NCBI GenBank assembly: GCA_032717465.1
Contig: CM064681.1
Coordinates: 11,523,235 to 11,587,234, forward strand
Length of the DNA: 64,000 nucleotides
Source of the DNA: Coenobita brevimanus
Lineage: Eukaryota; Arthropoda; Malacostraca; Decapoda; Coenobitidae
Reading direction: 5' to 3'
In this document: one piece after another, positions 44,630 through 55,697 of the stretch
How the letters are laid out: every line of letters begins with the position of its first letter
Position numbering within the stretch: position 1 is the stretch's first letter
The notes under the pieces: model-generated
The model's database searches: none
The model's input: the letters and a program-made list of their open reading frames with translations, nothing else
Told to the model about the DNA's origin: nothing
Translations under genes and position numbers: made by a program

Positions 44630-47021
44630 GAACACAATCTGGCCGCACTATGGGGTGGTACTACTACTCTGCGGCCAGGTTGTGTTAGGAGGAATTCTGC
44701 CACCGTATTCCCTGCGTGTCGTAAAAGGCGGCTAAAACGGGCGGGGTGAGGGAACTAGGTACCCCCTCCTCTGTTTTTTTAGTTCCTAAAAAGAGACAGG
44801 CCATAGTAAGGGATGGGGGACTGAGTTATCCCCGTAACCTGAAGACTGGGTCCATGAATGTGCATGGATGTAGTACGATTGAGACTAAAAGGGAGGAGAT
44901 TGGGAGAATGTTTGTGAGAAGAAAGTTGGCTGTGTTGGCTTTGAGTGAAACAAAGATGAAAGGGAAAGGTGAGTCTACGTTTGGATGTGTGAATGGAAGA
45001 GGTGTTAATAGAGGAAGGGCAAGAGAGGGTGTGGCCTTGTTAGTGAGCCCGGAAGTACAGCAGTGTGTGACTGAATGGAAGGAGGTGTCATCGAGAATGA
45101 TGTGAGTGAAAGCGAAATTTGAACGTGAGTTGCGGGTATTTGTGAGTGCATATGGGCTTGGTAGTGAAAGGGATGAAGAAGAGTGGGTCATTCTGGAATC
45201 ATGTTGATGAGTGTCTGCAGAGTTTTGGTGCATATGTGAATGTGGTAATGATGGGAGATCTGAATGCTAGTGTGGGAAATGTAGCTGTTGAAGGTGTAGT
45301 TGGTATGCATGGTGTGCCTGGAAGAAGAGAAAATGGGGAACGAATGATAGGGATGTGCGTTGAGCTAGAGATGATGATTGGAAATACTTTGTTCGAGATG
45401 AAAGATATTTATAAGAATACATGGGTGAGACAGGAGGGTGAAAGGGTTGTTAATAGAGCATTGATGGACTATGTGGTTGTGTCCAGGAATGTAATAGGAA
45501 GGTTGTTCGATGTGTTGGATGTGAGAGTTCTGAGAGGGGAGGGTGGAGGTATGTCTGACCACCACCTGGTGGAAGGAAAGTTGAGAGTAGGTAAGAGATG
45601 GGTGAGAGCTAGGAGAGTTTGGTGTGACAGGGAGGTTTTGAAAGAGAGTGAGTTAGATAAAAGAGAGAAAATAATAGAGCATCAGGAGAAATTGAAAGAT
45701 GAGTGGAACACAGTGAAAGATCAGGAGAAGGGCTGTGTGGAGGAGGAATGGCAGTTGTTTAAGAGTGCTGTGCTGGAGCATGCGGAAGAGGCGTGTGGTG
45801 TGAGACAAGTGGGTGGTGGTGTAAGGAAGAGCAATGAAGAGTGGTGCAAGGAAGTAAGTATGGCTGTGGCTGAGAAGAGATGTGCATATGAAGTGTGGCT
45901 GGAGAGGAAGGATGAGGTGTCATATGAGAGGTATAAGGAAAAGAGGAATAGGGCGAGAAGGGCTGTGCATGATGCTAAAGTGGCAGCAGATGAGAGGTGG
46001 TGTAGGCGGTTGACTGAGAATTTTCAACAGAATAAGAAAATATTTTGGAAGGAGGTGAACAGGGTGCGAAAGGAAGAGTCTGGGAAGAATGAGTGAGTAA
46101 AAGCAGAGGATGGAAGGATGTTAACTGAGATGGATACAGTTAGGAAGAGATGGGCAGAGTATTTTGAAAGATTGTTAAATGTAGAGGAGGAAAGGGAGGC
46201 TGAGATTGTGGCAGATGGAAGGGTGCAAGGAATAAATGTGTTGGGAGAGTTGAATGATTCTTTGATCATGAAGGAGGAAGTGCAGGAGGCAGTAAAGGAG
46301 GTGAAAACAGGGAAAGCTGCAGGTATGGATGGGTGTGCTGTGAAATGCCTGAAAGGTGGTGGAGCGACTATTGTTGACTGGTTGGTAAGATTGCTGAATG
46401 TGTGATTTGTGAAAGGTATGGTGCCAATTGACTGGGCAAGTGCTTGTGTGGTCCCATTGTATAAAGGTAAGGGTGATAAGTATGAATGTACTAGCTTTAG
46501 GGATATAAGTCTGTTGAGTGTTGTAGGTAAGGTGTATGGTAGTTTTAATTAAGAGAGTTCGAGAGGGTACAGAGGGAGTGATTGGTGACGAGCAGTATGG
46601 CATTAGGAGAGGGAAGGGATGTGTGGATCAGGTGTTTGCTGTAAAACAAGTGTGTGAAAAGTATTTAGCAAAAGGTAAGGATGTGTTTTGAGCGTTCATG
46701 GATTTAGAGAAAACGTATGATAGAACTGATAGGGAGGCTTTGTGGACTGTTTTAAAACTGTATGGACTTGATGGTACGTTACTAAAACGAGTGAAAAGCT
46801 TTTATTTAAATAGTAGAGCGTGTGTAAGAGTGGGAAATACCGTGAGTGATTTGTTTCCCGTAAGATTGGGGCTGCAGCAGGGATGTGTGATGTCACCTTG
46901 GTTGTTTAATATTAATATGGATGGTACTATAAGGGAGGTGAATGCACGAGTGTTAGGTGGAGTTCTGAGTCTGGCGAAGGTTGATGGAAGAGAGTGGAAT
47001 CTGAAGCAGCTGCTGTTTGTG
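44630..47021 (+). pseudogene. LINE A, 5' half: leader, endonuclease, first part of RT
   Basis: A leader containing CCCTGCGTGTCGTAAAAGGC (near 44,711) precedes the coding part. The endonuclease begins near 44,854 with SMNVHGCSTIETKREEIGRM, then LALSETKMKGKG, MMGDLNASVGN (near 45,250) and SDHHLVEGKLRV (near 45,560): the N, E, GDxN and SDH landmarks of apurinic-type endonucleases, in order. The linker has NKKIFWKEVNRV. The RT part reads VKTGKAAGMDG, then after breaks FMDLEKTYDRTDREALWTV-like and LGLQQGCVMSPWLFNINMDG (46,860-46,925). It stops at LKQLLF, directly before the expected catalytic Asp pair, where the LTR element begins. The 3' half resumes at 58,302. Several stops lie in the RT part. 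Confidence 0.82.
45146..46096 (+). CDS. LINE A endonuclease/linker open frame (316 codons)
   Basis: The longest clean frame of LINE A. It covers the second part of the endonuclease (GDLNASVGN and SDHHLV at about residues 38-46 and 137-142) and a basic, charged linker with CGVRQVGGGVRKSNEEWCKE and RCAYEVWLERKDE. It is an internal stretch of a larger protein: the endonuclease start lies upstream in another frame (44,854-45,103), so the Met at 45,146 is probably not a real start. In the first copy the same stretch is broken. Role in the intact family: target-site nicking for target-primed reverse transcription. Confidence 0.6.
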   Translation: MHMGLVVKGMKKSGSFWNHVDECLQSFGAYVNVVMMGDLNASVGNVAVEGVVGMHGVPGRRENGERMIGMCVELEMMIGNTLFEMKDIYKNTWVRQEGERVVNRALMDYVVVSRNVIGRLFDVLDVRVLRGEGGGMSDHHLVEGKLRVGKRWVRARRVWCDREVLKESELDKREKIIEHQEKLKDEWNTVKDQEKGCVEEEWQLFKSAVLEHAEEACGVRQVGGGVRKSNEEWCKEVSMAVAEKRCAYEVWLERKDEVSYERYKEKRNRARRAVHDAKVAADERWCRRLTENFQQNKKIFWKEVNRVRKEESGKNE

Positions 47022-47953
47022 TGTATCAGCTGGTTGGAACCCCACAGATGATCACCAGTATTATGTATCAGCTTAGGCATGATTGCACTGTTCCAAGCAG
47101 GTTATCAAGATGTAATGTTCCACCTGGTCGAAGTCACTTTCAGCTGACTCTCTCCACCAATGTCTCTCTCACACACAGGAGATGGTGGGAATCAGTGTAG
47201 ATCCTGTTGAAGGAATGGTAGGTAGCATGCACCGGTAACAGAAAGCTGAGCAGATTTATCCCTCTTTATCGGCCACAGAAAGACACAACTGCAACACAGA
47301 GAGAACTCAGAGTAATACGTCCCTCATGTTTGAATGATAAGTGCGTTCTGCCTCACATCTGCCCCGCTCCCCACTGGGCGCGGTCAGATCAGCATAAAAT
47401 AGAGGTGCCAATCCTCAGACATTCTGGGATTTATACAAGAGTAGAAGTAAGTTACACCTCTACCATGCACATTATACACCTCAGTAAAGTAGCATTGATT
47501 ACATTAAAATATACCAACAAGGTAAATGTTTCCCCAAGACTTTAAACATATATACAATTCATATTTCTCTATTGCATTCCCTTACCCTCATATTCTGGGA
47601 TTTATACAAGAGTAGAAGTAAGTTACACCTCTACCATGCACATTATACACCTCAGTAAAGTAGCATTGATTACATTAAAATATACCAACAAGGTAAATGT
47701 TTCCCCAAGACTTTAAACATATATACAATTCATATTTCTCTATCGCATTCCCTTACCCTCATATTTACGTCAGAGAAGTGCTAACTTTCGCAGGTCTAGC
47801 GCTCATTTTATTCCCACACCACACTTACACTAAAGTGGCATTTGGATTCTTATCTCAACACTACAACAACTTTTCACTAAATATGAATAATATAATGTGT
47901 ACAGTAGTGAGAGACATGCTCCAATGTGGAAAACAGTGGCAGACCCTAGAACA
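47022..47953 (-). repeat. 3' LTR of the env-bearing LTR element
   Basis: Matches 55,157-55,697 plus about 58,067-58,301, the other LTR with a LINE removed. In plus orientation it starts TGTATCAGCTG and ends TAGAACA, so TG...CA ends are met. It contains a ~171 bp direct duplication (units starting at 47,421 and about 47,592) that the other LTR lacks. By eye the LTRs differ at roughly one base in ten, so the insertion is old. Outer flank TGTG (47,018-47,021) compares with TATG (58,302-58,305), a possible 4-base target duplication with one mismatch. Confidence 0.82.
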
Positions 47954-47965
47954 TTGCTCGGCCAC
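47954..47965 (-). promoter_or_regulatory. Conserved 12-mer at the position of the plus-strand primer site
   Basis: Minus strand GTGGCCGAGCAA sits directly before the 3' LTR. It is identical to 63,000-63,011 in the second element. It is not purine-only, so it is not a standard polypurine tract. The purine-richer GTCGAAAAGATG lies just upstream. Confidence 0.55.
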
Positions 47966-48039
47966 ATCTTTTCGACGTCCCTGTCAACATTGTTGTCCTA
48001 ACTACCGTGTAGCCTAACCAATGTGTAGGATAGGTAACT

Positions 48040-49857
48040 ATTCAAGCAAGTCCACTTGCAACCCGCGAGTACGGATCCGTGGTTTTATTGGGTTTCTTAC
48101 TCGGCCGTTTAGAAAGTAGCCCCAAACACAAACACAGGAGGACAAGACCACAATAAGTAGAACACCAACGCCAGGACCAAAATAGGAAGGAGAAAGGTAT
48201 GAAGGGAGATAGGACAGTATATATGGTTCTAAATCAGTCTTGCTCAGCTAGGAAAGGAATTATATTCTCTTGAGCACATGAGACAGCCTATTCACATTCA
48301 AGGTAGAAACACTGAATGAAGGTAGAAAGGGTCGTAACTGGGATGAGAAGTTCACCGACAAGGTTAGATGTTGCTTGTTAGGTAGAATTGCTATCTCTTT
48401 ACTGTGCAACTCACAGAAATCGGGTGGAACATAGTAACCCTTTACCGTAAGGAACTGGTTTTGTGAGGCACATGTGAGTGTTATGTCCTCTGTCTCAGGA
48501 AAGAAGAAGTATTGTTTCGCATGTACTGTACATGAGCATGGAAGACTGACTTCAACTGAATGGGTTGGAAAGTGCAACATTGTAGTGCAGAGGAAGTGTT
48601 TGTGTCCAATAAGGCCATCTTACACTCCTCTACCCCTGATGGAATGAAGACAAAATGGAAAGCAGGACATACATGAAGATCAAGAAATGAGGCCTTACAC
48701 TTCTCAAATTCATCCACAGTCATTTCTGCTATATACCATTTGTCATCCGATACAACTAGCACCTCTGGTCCCTCATTCAGAATGACAAGTGTGTTGTTAG
48801 TAGTAGCATAAGGGAAAGGAATGAACCGCCATGCATGGTATGTTACAGCATTCCTTATTGGTACCAATATCAGGTTGCCCTCATGGGTCAACTGGGCCTC
48901 TGACAATGGGTAATAATATTCCAGTTGACTCATACCAAAAAGTGGCATAAATCCATGCTTCACCATAGTTATGTCAAGAGCATTAATTAAAATGTGAGTA
49001 GGAAGCAATAAAGCATTAACCCTATTCAAACCCGCATCGATTAAGCCATCCACCATCTTGGCTACATGCGACTCCAAAGCAGTGGTTGACTCATTGAGAG
49101 CATGTAAGTACTCAGCAATTAACACTATGTTAGTCAGGGTTGGTAGGTTACTCTGGATGTTATTCACAACTCCTACGAGATGGTTGGTAGTCTTAATTAT
49201 CTTGTCAGGTTTGTCAGTGAACCCACCTAACTGTTCATACATGTGTACAATTAGCCTGTTATTTGCCTTAGCCACCAATGCCAAATCATGCATCTGTCTG
49301 CCCAATTGCACTACATCCTTGTCTAGCGCTGTACCAAAAAGCTTTTGAGACAGGATACCTTGGAGATCCACAAGTCCTCTCTTAGTACATGCATGGACAT
49401 GCTGGGAAAGATCAGAATTTGCATTAGGTAAAGTGACATGTAATTTAGCGAGCCTGTCTGTGAGCCTATCTATATATCCAGTCTGAAGCTCGGTTATACC
49501 ATGCAAGGTTTGTACTAAGGCTTCACTGTCCGAGGATGTCATCTGTGGGTACCAGTTAAATGACTTTCCTATTTGCAACACTTGCTGTTTGAGGTGAAGC
49601 AATCCCTTGGAGACCTCTTTAACAGTATCTGGAGCTCGGAGATATCCTTCCATTGGATAGTAGATGCACACTGCATCCTCTACCACCACGACTTCTCCAA
49701 GTGGGCTTTTCAGTGCTCCTTGCATCAACACAGTCGTGTCCGTGTCCATTGTGGTTCCATAGGTCCAATCCAAGCAATGCGAGAGGAGTACAGACCACAG
49801 CCACAACATTTTCTGCAAGAGAAGATACTCCCTTAATCGCTCTTGCTGTGGGATCAT
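48040..49857 (-). pseudogene. Retroviral-type envelope glycoprotein gene (broken)
   Basis: Starts 22 bases after the integrase stop with a hydrophobic leader (residues 13-30, LLLQKMLWLWSVLLSHCLDW region), compatible with a signal peptide. The 458-codon frame (49,857-48,481) forms an ectodomain with NES and NNTS glycosylation-type sites and a helical, leucine-spaced middle (about residues 110-270). A motif region FPYATTNNTLVIL (about 345-360) is also found in the element at 61,716. The frame is then lost; the homologous GYYVPPDFCELHS phrase follows in another frame (48,580-48,260), and a membrane anchor (YFGPGVGVLLIVVLSSCVCV) with a short tail lies at about 48,190-48,050. Role in such elements: membrane fusion and possible spread between cells. 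I cannot assign the envelope family. Confidence 0.7.
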
Positions 49858-49878
49858 AGCTTGCTGCGATACTCTTGG

Positions 49879-50859
49879 TTAGGGACAGGTATGGACGACG
49901 ACAGACTGCGACAAAGACAGAGGGGACAACACATCAGACGATTGATTAGTTAGGCCTAGCTCTTGACGTACTGGTTTGATCCTGTCAGCATGTACTATCT
50001 CCTGAGTTCCATTAGCATCATCCCTTATTCTACAAGTATGTCCACGCACTCGTTCCACAATGGTATATGGTCCATGGAACTTAGGTCTGAGCTTAGAAGT
50101 TCTCTCAGGGTAATTGATCATAACCTTCTGGCCTATCTCCAATGTCTCTTCTTGACTACCTTTGTGTTGTTTCGCCATCATCTCCGCTCTTGAGGCTTGT
50201 AATCTTTTTCGTACTTCACTATGTATGCGTTGGAACTGTGTAAGCTGAACTTTGTTATAATCCTCTTGATTATACACTGGCATAGGAAGTCTAGCTAGCA
50301 AATCGTAGGGTAACACCTTCTCTTCCCCATAGAGGATATAATGAGGAGATTTCCCAGTTGTTGAATTTTCTGAGGAGTTGATGGCTGCCGCTACATGTGG
50401 TAACCAGTCTTGCCAGTTATTCTCTGATGAGGTGATCGCTGGTCTCAAGACTTCCAGTATTTTCCTGTTTGTTCTCCCCACCAGGCCATTGCTCTTGGGA
50501 CTGTAAGACATTACAAAGACTTGCTTTACCTCATACGTATGACAGATTTCCTGTAACACTTGGTTAAGAAATTCACTGCCATTATCGCTGAGCAATACCT
50601 TAGGTGTAGAATATGGACAAATCACTGAGGTTACAAAAGTGTGCACCACGTCCTCTGTAGTTTTCGTCTGTAAAGGTGCTAAAACAGTGAATCGTGAAAA
50701 ATGGTCCACAGCCACCAATACATAGCTTGAGCCTTGATGACTCTTTGGCAATGCTAAGAGATCAATGGAGACTGTATCCCAAGGTTTTTTCTGGTAGGGG
50801 ATACTCCAGAATGGGAGTCGGGGGTCCCGTCGTTCCTCGCATTTCCGCGCACTTGACAC
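49879..50859 (-). pseudogene. Integrase of the env-bearing LTR element (catalytic Glu absent)
   Basis: 326-codon frame with the retroviral-type integrase core. Asp33 (VSIDLLALP) and Asp92 (LLSDNGSEF) are the first two catalytic acids. The third should fall 36 residues after Asp92, in the SNGLV.RTNRK motif, but residue 128 there is Gly (codon GGG at 50,478-50,476, minus strand). A GPY/F-type C-terminal module follows (KFHGPYTIVERVRG, about residues 265-280). The reading frame is otherwise open for its whole length. The apparent Met start is internal to pol, since the zinc-binding part lies upstream in another frame. The Gly predicts no strand transfer. Single-base sequencing error or old mutation are both possible. 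Confidence 0.8.
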
Positions 50860-51153
50860 ATTGACTGACGTGGGCTTCTATGTCCTTCCTCATGGTCGGC
50901 CAATAGTACTTTTTTCTTCCCTCACGTATGCATCTATCACATCCGGGATGACCCGCTTGAGGTACGTCATGAACCAATTGTAACATGGCTTGCTGTGGTG
51001 TAGCAGGAACAACCATTGACACACAGTGTCCTTCCCTGGGGGCTGCTTATACAAAAGACCCCATTGAAGATGGATGTGAGTCATCAGTACTGGAAGTTCA
51101 GGTAGACAAAACTCGTCGCCAGACTCCAAGGCATAGATGACTTGAGACCACAC
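50762..51153 (-). pseudogene. Integrase zinc-binding (HHCC) region of pol, frameshifted
   Basis: The minus-strand frame 51,022-50,762 contains HDVPQAGHPGCDRCIREG, YYWPTMRKDI and CVKCAEM: the two His and two Cys of the integrase N-terminal zinc domain. The upstream linker (LPVLMTHIHLQWGLLYKQ, 51,153 down to about 51,020) is in another frame, so one frameshift lies near 51,010-51,020. A second shift near 50,830 separates this domain from the catalytic core. Confidence 0.75.
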
Positions 51154-51177
51154 AGCATCCTTAAAATTGTTCCACTT

Positions 51178-51591
51178 CTACCACGTCCGGTGAATACCAA
51201 GTAAGAGGTATATCCTCAGATATGGCAGCAGCAATGTTTCTAAGCAGCACATCGGCAACAACATTTTGACAGCCCGGTAAATATCTGACCTTTGAGTTAA
51301 ATCCATTACCTTGCTGAACCAACACATGACCTTATCGTGCAAGTTCTTCTCTTTAAACAAGTCGCGTATGGGTGCATGGTCAGTTAAAACAATTATCCGG
51401 TAGCCGAAGATGATATCCTGGAAATGTCCTAATGCCCACACGACTGCTAATGTCTCCAAGTGTGTCGCCAAATAATTCTTTTCTGGGGGCCTTAGTGCCC
51501 TACTGGCATATGCAGTGGTGTGCACTTTGCCTTGCTCATCCTTCTGTTGTAACACCGCTCCCAGACCTAAACCTGAGGCATCTGTGCACAG
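51178..51591 (-). pseudogene. RNase H domain of pol
   Basis: The minus strand reads CTDASGLGLGAVLQQ just after an in-frame TAA (51,591-51,589) that separates it from the RT connection. It continues with TTAYASRALRPPEKNYLA, ETLAVVWALGHFQDIIFG and IIVLTDHAPIRDLF: TDAS, the ET acid and the TDH acid, as in gypsy-type RNase H. A frameshift near 51,300 leads into CQNVVADVL-type sequence in another frame. Confidence 0.78.
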
Positions 51592-52504
51592 TTAGAAAGG
51601 TTGAGCATAATTAGGAAACGCTAACACGGGTGCCTCTGTCATGGCTTTCTGGAGGACGTTGAAGCTTTTCTCTTCCAATGGTCCCCAGTTCCATACAGCA
51701 TCCTTCTTAAGTAGCATCGTCAATGGTGATGCGATAGCAGCATAATTGTGGACAAAGTTCCTGTAGAAACCAATGACCCCAAGAAATGAGCGAACGTCAT
51801 CCTTGGACTTGGGTGTAGGGAAATTTACCATGGCTGCAACCTTATCTGGAAGAGCCTTGTTGCCATCGCCATCAACTAAGTGCCCTAGAAATTTAACACT
51901 TGACTTCAGAAAGTCGCACTTCATTAGCTTGATTTTCAGACCCGTGGATCTTAAGGTTTCCATCGCTCGTTTTAACTTACTAAAATGAGTGTCCATGTCT
52001 TTGATCACAATTTATTAAGTCATCTAGATATGCCAGGACGTCCTGCCCAATCATGTCACCAAACAACTGATTTATCATCCTCTGAAATGTCGAAGGAGCA
52101 TTATTCAGTCCAAAAGGCATCCGGAGAAATTCAAAGTGCCCGCAATGAGTGGTAAAGGCAGTGATGGGAAACTACTCTGCGGTCAGCTCCACCTGTCAAT
52201 ACCGTGATGCTAGATCCAGGCAGGTGAACACAGTATTTCCTTTACCTAAGGACTGCAGTAAGTCTCTGAGATGTGGAATCGGATAATGATCCAGTATGGT
52301 TACCTTGGTCACTTGCTGAAAATCCACAACAGGTCTCACAACACCGTCCTTTTTAGGCACCAGAAAGAGTGGTGCATTCCAAGGTGAGGTAGAAGGCAGA
52401 ATGACTTCATCATGAAGCATCTTTTCAACTTCCTCTTCCACTGCTTTCCTTGGCTGTGTGGTAGACGGTATGCAGGCACATATATCGGATTTGTACCAGG
52501 ACAC
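51592..52504 (-). pseudogene. Reverse transcriptase of the env-bearing LTR element
   Basis: From 52,504 the minus strand reads EEEVEKMLHDEVILPSTSPW, LVPKKDGVVRPVVDFQQVT and VFTCLDLASRY (first catalytic Asp). It then meets TGA (52,198-52,196) and TAG (52,174-52,172) in frame, continues through FLRMPFGLNNAPSTFQRM, and has the catalytic YLDD box at 52,030-52,019. A one-base shift follows before the thumb/connection frame 52,008-51,592 (FLGHLVDGDGNKALPDKV, FLGVIGFYRNFV). Domain order and motifs are standard Ty3/gypsy. The YLDD box is intact but the gene cannot be translated through. Confidence 0.85.
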
Positions 52505-52992
52505 ACACCAATATGATGCTTCACCTTGTCCGTCCTGCCCAGCGGTTCTCCTGGAAGTGCCACTACATCAGAGAATTCTTTAAGAAACGCTAGCAACCGC
52601 GTTTTATGGGCAACATTATCTGTTACCTTCATGTATTGTTCTAGCAGCTTTCCTCTCCCAGGAGGTGTAGGTTCCGACTGAGTAGTTGTTTGTGATGTGA
52701 CTAAAAGAGAGATCACCGGTACATCATTGACTTCCTTTAGAGGGACACCATAGGACATCAAGTTGCCTACATAACAACCATCTCTGAGCTTAACTGCGCC
52801 ACCACTCATATTTACGATGAAGAGGGGTGCCTTCTGGTCTGGTCCAAGACTACTCAGGGTGGACTCCAGCGGCAATGCCTTATGTTTTACGGTCTCTGGT
52901 AAGCATGCCACATAAGGTTCCTCTGACACATCAGGTACTCGGACAGGAATTTTGCAGACAGTTCGACTGGGTAAGTGGTGATTCCCACTCAT
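52336..52992 (-). pseudogene. Pol region between protease and RT
   Basis: Minus-strand frame with VRVPDVSEEPYVACLPETV and VSLLVTSQ-like stretches, then LLAFLKEFSDVVALPGEPLG and VKHHIGVCPGTNPIYVPAYR, the usual lead-in to gypsy RT (a KF.DVF-type phrase, then H.I). The frame slips at about 52,455, where the RT frame takes over. Confidence 0.7.
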
Positions 52993-53010
52993 TATAGCCC
53001 TGACCTGCTT

Positions 53011-53533
53011 CTAATCCATACTCTCTGTTTTGTGTTCATCTGGGGACTCCCTTGACACTTCACTTGTCAGGGTCACAACTGGTTGAATGGTTCCTTGTTG
53101 GACGCCAGTTCCAGCTTGTGTTGCTGAGGGAATAAGGCCTACAAACTCCTTCCCATTAAAGGAAATGGAATGTCTCTGAGGGTGTATAATCATGTTATAC
53201 TCCTCCATGGATTCAAGGCCCAATAACCCATCAGCTGGCAGAGGAAAATCCTCAACCCCACAAAATGTAGCACGTAACACAGGAGATTGTTAATCTGCCC
53301 TCAGTGTCAATGGTACCTGGCTTACAATCTTCATTTTATTCCATCACACCTGTCAAAATGACATCAGATGCTGATAATGTCCAATTGGTTTGAGGCATCA
53401 AACGTTTGAGCCTCTCCAGCACTTTACTAGATATAATGTTTGAACATGCCCCAGTGTCCACTATTAAAGACACCTGGCTTTTGCCTATGATCCAAGGAAT
53501 CAACAGCAGATCCACCGTTTTAATAGCTGCCAC
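53011..53533 (-). pseudogene. Aspartic protease of the env-bearing LTR element
   Basis: The frame 53,533-53,336 holds VSLIVDTGACSNIISSKVLE, the retropepsin active-site loop (Asp26 of this frame). The second half is in another frame (53,280-53,011), reading LPADGLLGLESMEEYN and ISFNGKEF, the LLG-type flap-to-core strand. A stop/frameshift near 53,290-53,340 separates the halves. Confidence 0.72.
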
Positions 53534-53565
53534 ACACTCATCGGTGGATTGTAATATCTTTCGTG

Positions 53566-54392
53566 TTACTTCTGCATGCGGCCCTGAGCTTCCCCCGAAC
53601 TAGTTTTGTTGCCCAGTTTTTCCCGATTGGCGAGAACAATTGGGCAGTAGTCCGAAGAATGAGGACACCACCCATGGATAACACACCATCTTTGTACCTT
53701 TGGCTTTTTAGCCTTGGCCTGGTTAAGATAAGTGGTTGCCATATTAGGTTCATGCCATGCAGAAGGAAGATTCACCTGAGTTTGCATGCCAATACTGTTA
53801 GAATTCATGCCCCATGGACTAGCATTAAGATCCTGGGTTTGCATACCAGTACTGTTAGTATTCATGCCCCATGGATTAGCACAAGGATCCTGGGTTTGCA
53901 TGTCAATACTGTTAGTATTCATGCCCCATGGATTAGCATAAGGAACATTAGCAAATAAACTATACTGTTCATGTTGTCCAAAGGTTTGTGGTGTACTGAA
54001 CATGCGTGAGGTGTAAGTGGGTATGTGAGTGGTTGCATTGCTAGCAGAGATTATTTGACCTTGAGTATCCTGAGTGACCAAGGGTGCTGTTGCAGACTGT
54101 TCAGTGTCCACAGTCTCTTCACTAGGAGTACCCTCATTAGCAAGATTAGTGGCCATTTTGGATCTAAATGAACATTCAGAAACCTTCAAATAAGTACGGC
54201 CAGAATGCAAATGCAAAGTGTTCAAGTCCTCACTATCCAGTTCCTTAGAAACGTCCTGATCACCTTGAACCCCAAGGTTTCCCTCACTCATATCCTGTAA
54301 AATTAGGATGCTCTTTTCCAAAGTCTCAATCCACTCACAAAATTCTGAGTCTAATTCACTAGACTCTCTTCTTTCATGGTTGGTTTATCTGA
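53566..54392 (-). pseudogene. Gag-like gene with 19-residue repeats and a CHHC-like finger
   Basis: The minus-strand frame is open from about 54,392 to 53,566. An acidic N-terminal part is followed by three 57-base direct repeats (plus-strand starts at 53,781, 53,838 and 53,895) encoding NPWGMNTNS.GMQTQD-type units. The C-terminal part is basic (KAKKPKVQRW) with CVIHGWCPHSSDYC, a Cys/His arrangement resembling nucleocapsid fingers of some Ty3/gypsy lineages. A capsid core is not recognisable, and a Met start is not obvious before 54,321. It lies upstream of protease in the expected gag-pol order. Confidence 0.65.
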
Positions 54393-55135
54393 ATCTCCCC
54401 TTAATTTTCATCCCCATTTCTTCATTGTATCCATCTAATCCCGTCAGAATTTTTTCCCTTCCCAGTCACAGGAAGTTAAACTGACACAAATAGATTAGTT
54501 ATGGCTTTTAGCAATAGAGAATGGGACATAGACAAGATGTACATAGAAAACGTATCTATTTAGGGGAAACTGAGAAATTTTTATTTTTACACACATTACC
54601 TAACATGTGCTGCTTAAAAAGTGTATGTCTGAGGTTCATTGTGCATGTACACTACCTATGTGTCAGATGAATGCTGCAGTTCCCGGTAGATTTGCACTGC
54701 AGCTCCACACACTCTGCCAGGTTTCTTCTCTCCAACCACACGACAATGCTTTCCCCACAATGGTCTGCGGGTGACTGACTGCGAGACACCACCCCACGCA
54801 CAGCCACATGCTCCACACACACACTCACCCTGCCTAACTCCAGCTTCCGTCTAGACACCAGATGTGTCTAGACGATAACACCCTTCACCACACTGGCCTC
54901 GGTGAATCTCACCGAGATATCGCACTTGTCATTTCGTGCTTGAAGGTAGAGAGATCTCATACAGGCAGAGATAAGAGCGAGAACGAGATTCACTACTCCA
55001 GTATATTATCTGCTCCACTTACTTCCGCAATTAGTCCCATTGCAACAGTGAAAGTAAGATTTTCTGTTTCACCTGTAGGATCACGAGTGGTTGCAAAGGG
55101 TTTCACTGCACATATCCCTTTAGTACCTTTTCGTA
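54393..55135 (-). other. 5' leader region of the env-bearing LTR element
   Basis: Sequence between gag and the primer-binding site, about 740 bases, with short frames in several phases. The N-terminal part of Gag may have been here, but I do not recognise it. Confidence 0.4.
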
Positions 55136-55153
55136 TCCCAGCACTGAACACCA
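55136..55153 (-). promoter_or_regulatory. Candidate primer-binding site (tRNA-Leu-like)
   Basis: The plus strand reads TCCCAGCACTGAACACCA, ending in CCA three bases before the first possible LTR edge. The minus strand therefore starts TGGTGTTCAGTGCTGGGA. It resembles the complement of an animal tRNA-Leu 3' end (TGGTGTCAGAAGTGGGAT-type) with an extra T and some changes, and the likeness runs a few bases further (TACGAA against TTCGAA). Tentative. Confidence 0.5.
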
Positions 55154-55697
55154 ATTTGTGTCAGCTGATTGGAGCCCCACAGCTGATCACCAATATTATG
55201 TATCAGCTTAGGCGTGACTGCACTGTTCCAGGAAGGTTATCAAGATGTAATGTTCCGCCTGGATGAAGTCACTTTCAACTGACACTCTCCACCAGTGTCT
55301 CTCTCACACACAGGAGATAGTGGGAATCGGTGTAGACCCTGTTGAAGGAATGGTAGGTACCGTGTGCAGGTGACAGAGAACTAAGCAGATTTATCTCTCT
55401 TTATTGGCCACAGAAAGATACAACTGCGACACAGAGAACTCAGAGTAATACGTCCCTCTAATTTGAATAGGTACGTTCTACCTCACATCAGCCCCATTCC
55501 CCACCGGGCGTGGTCAGATCAGCATAAAATAGAGGTGCCAATCCTCAGATATTCTGGGATTTATACAAGAGTAGAAGTAAGTTAGAACTCTACCATGCAC
55601 ATTATACACCTCAGTAAAGTGGCATTGATTACATTAAAATATACCAACAGGTAAATGTTTCCCCAAGACTTTATACATATATACAATTCATATTTCT

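Noticed and set aside
45146..46096. Host exon encoding a 316-residue protein
   Set aside because: The endonuclease landmarks and flanking RT show it is the middle of a LINE protein.
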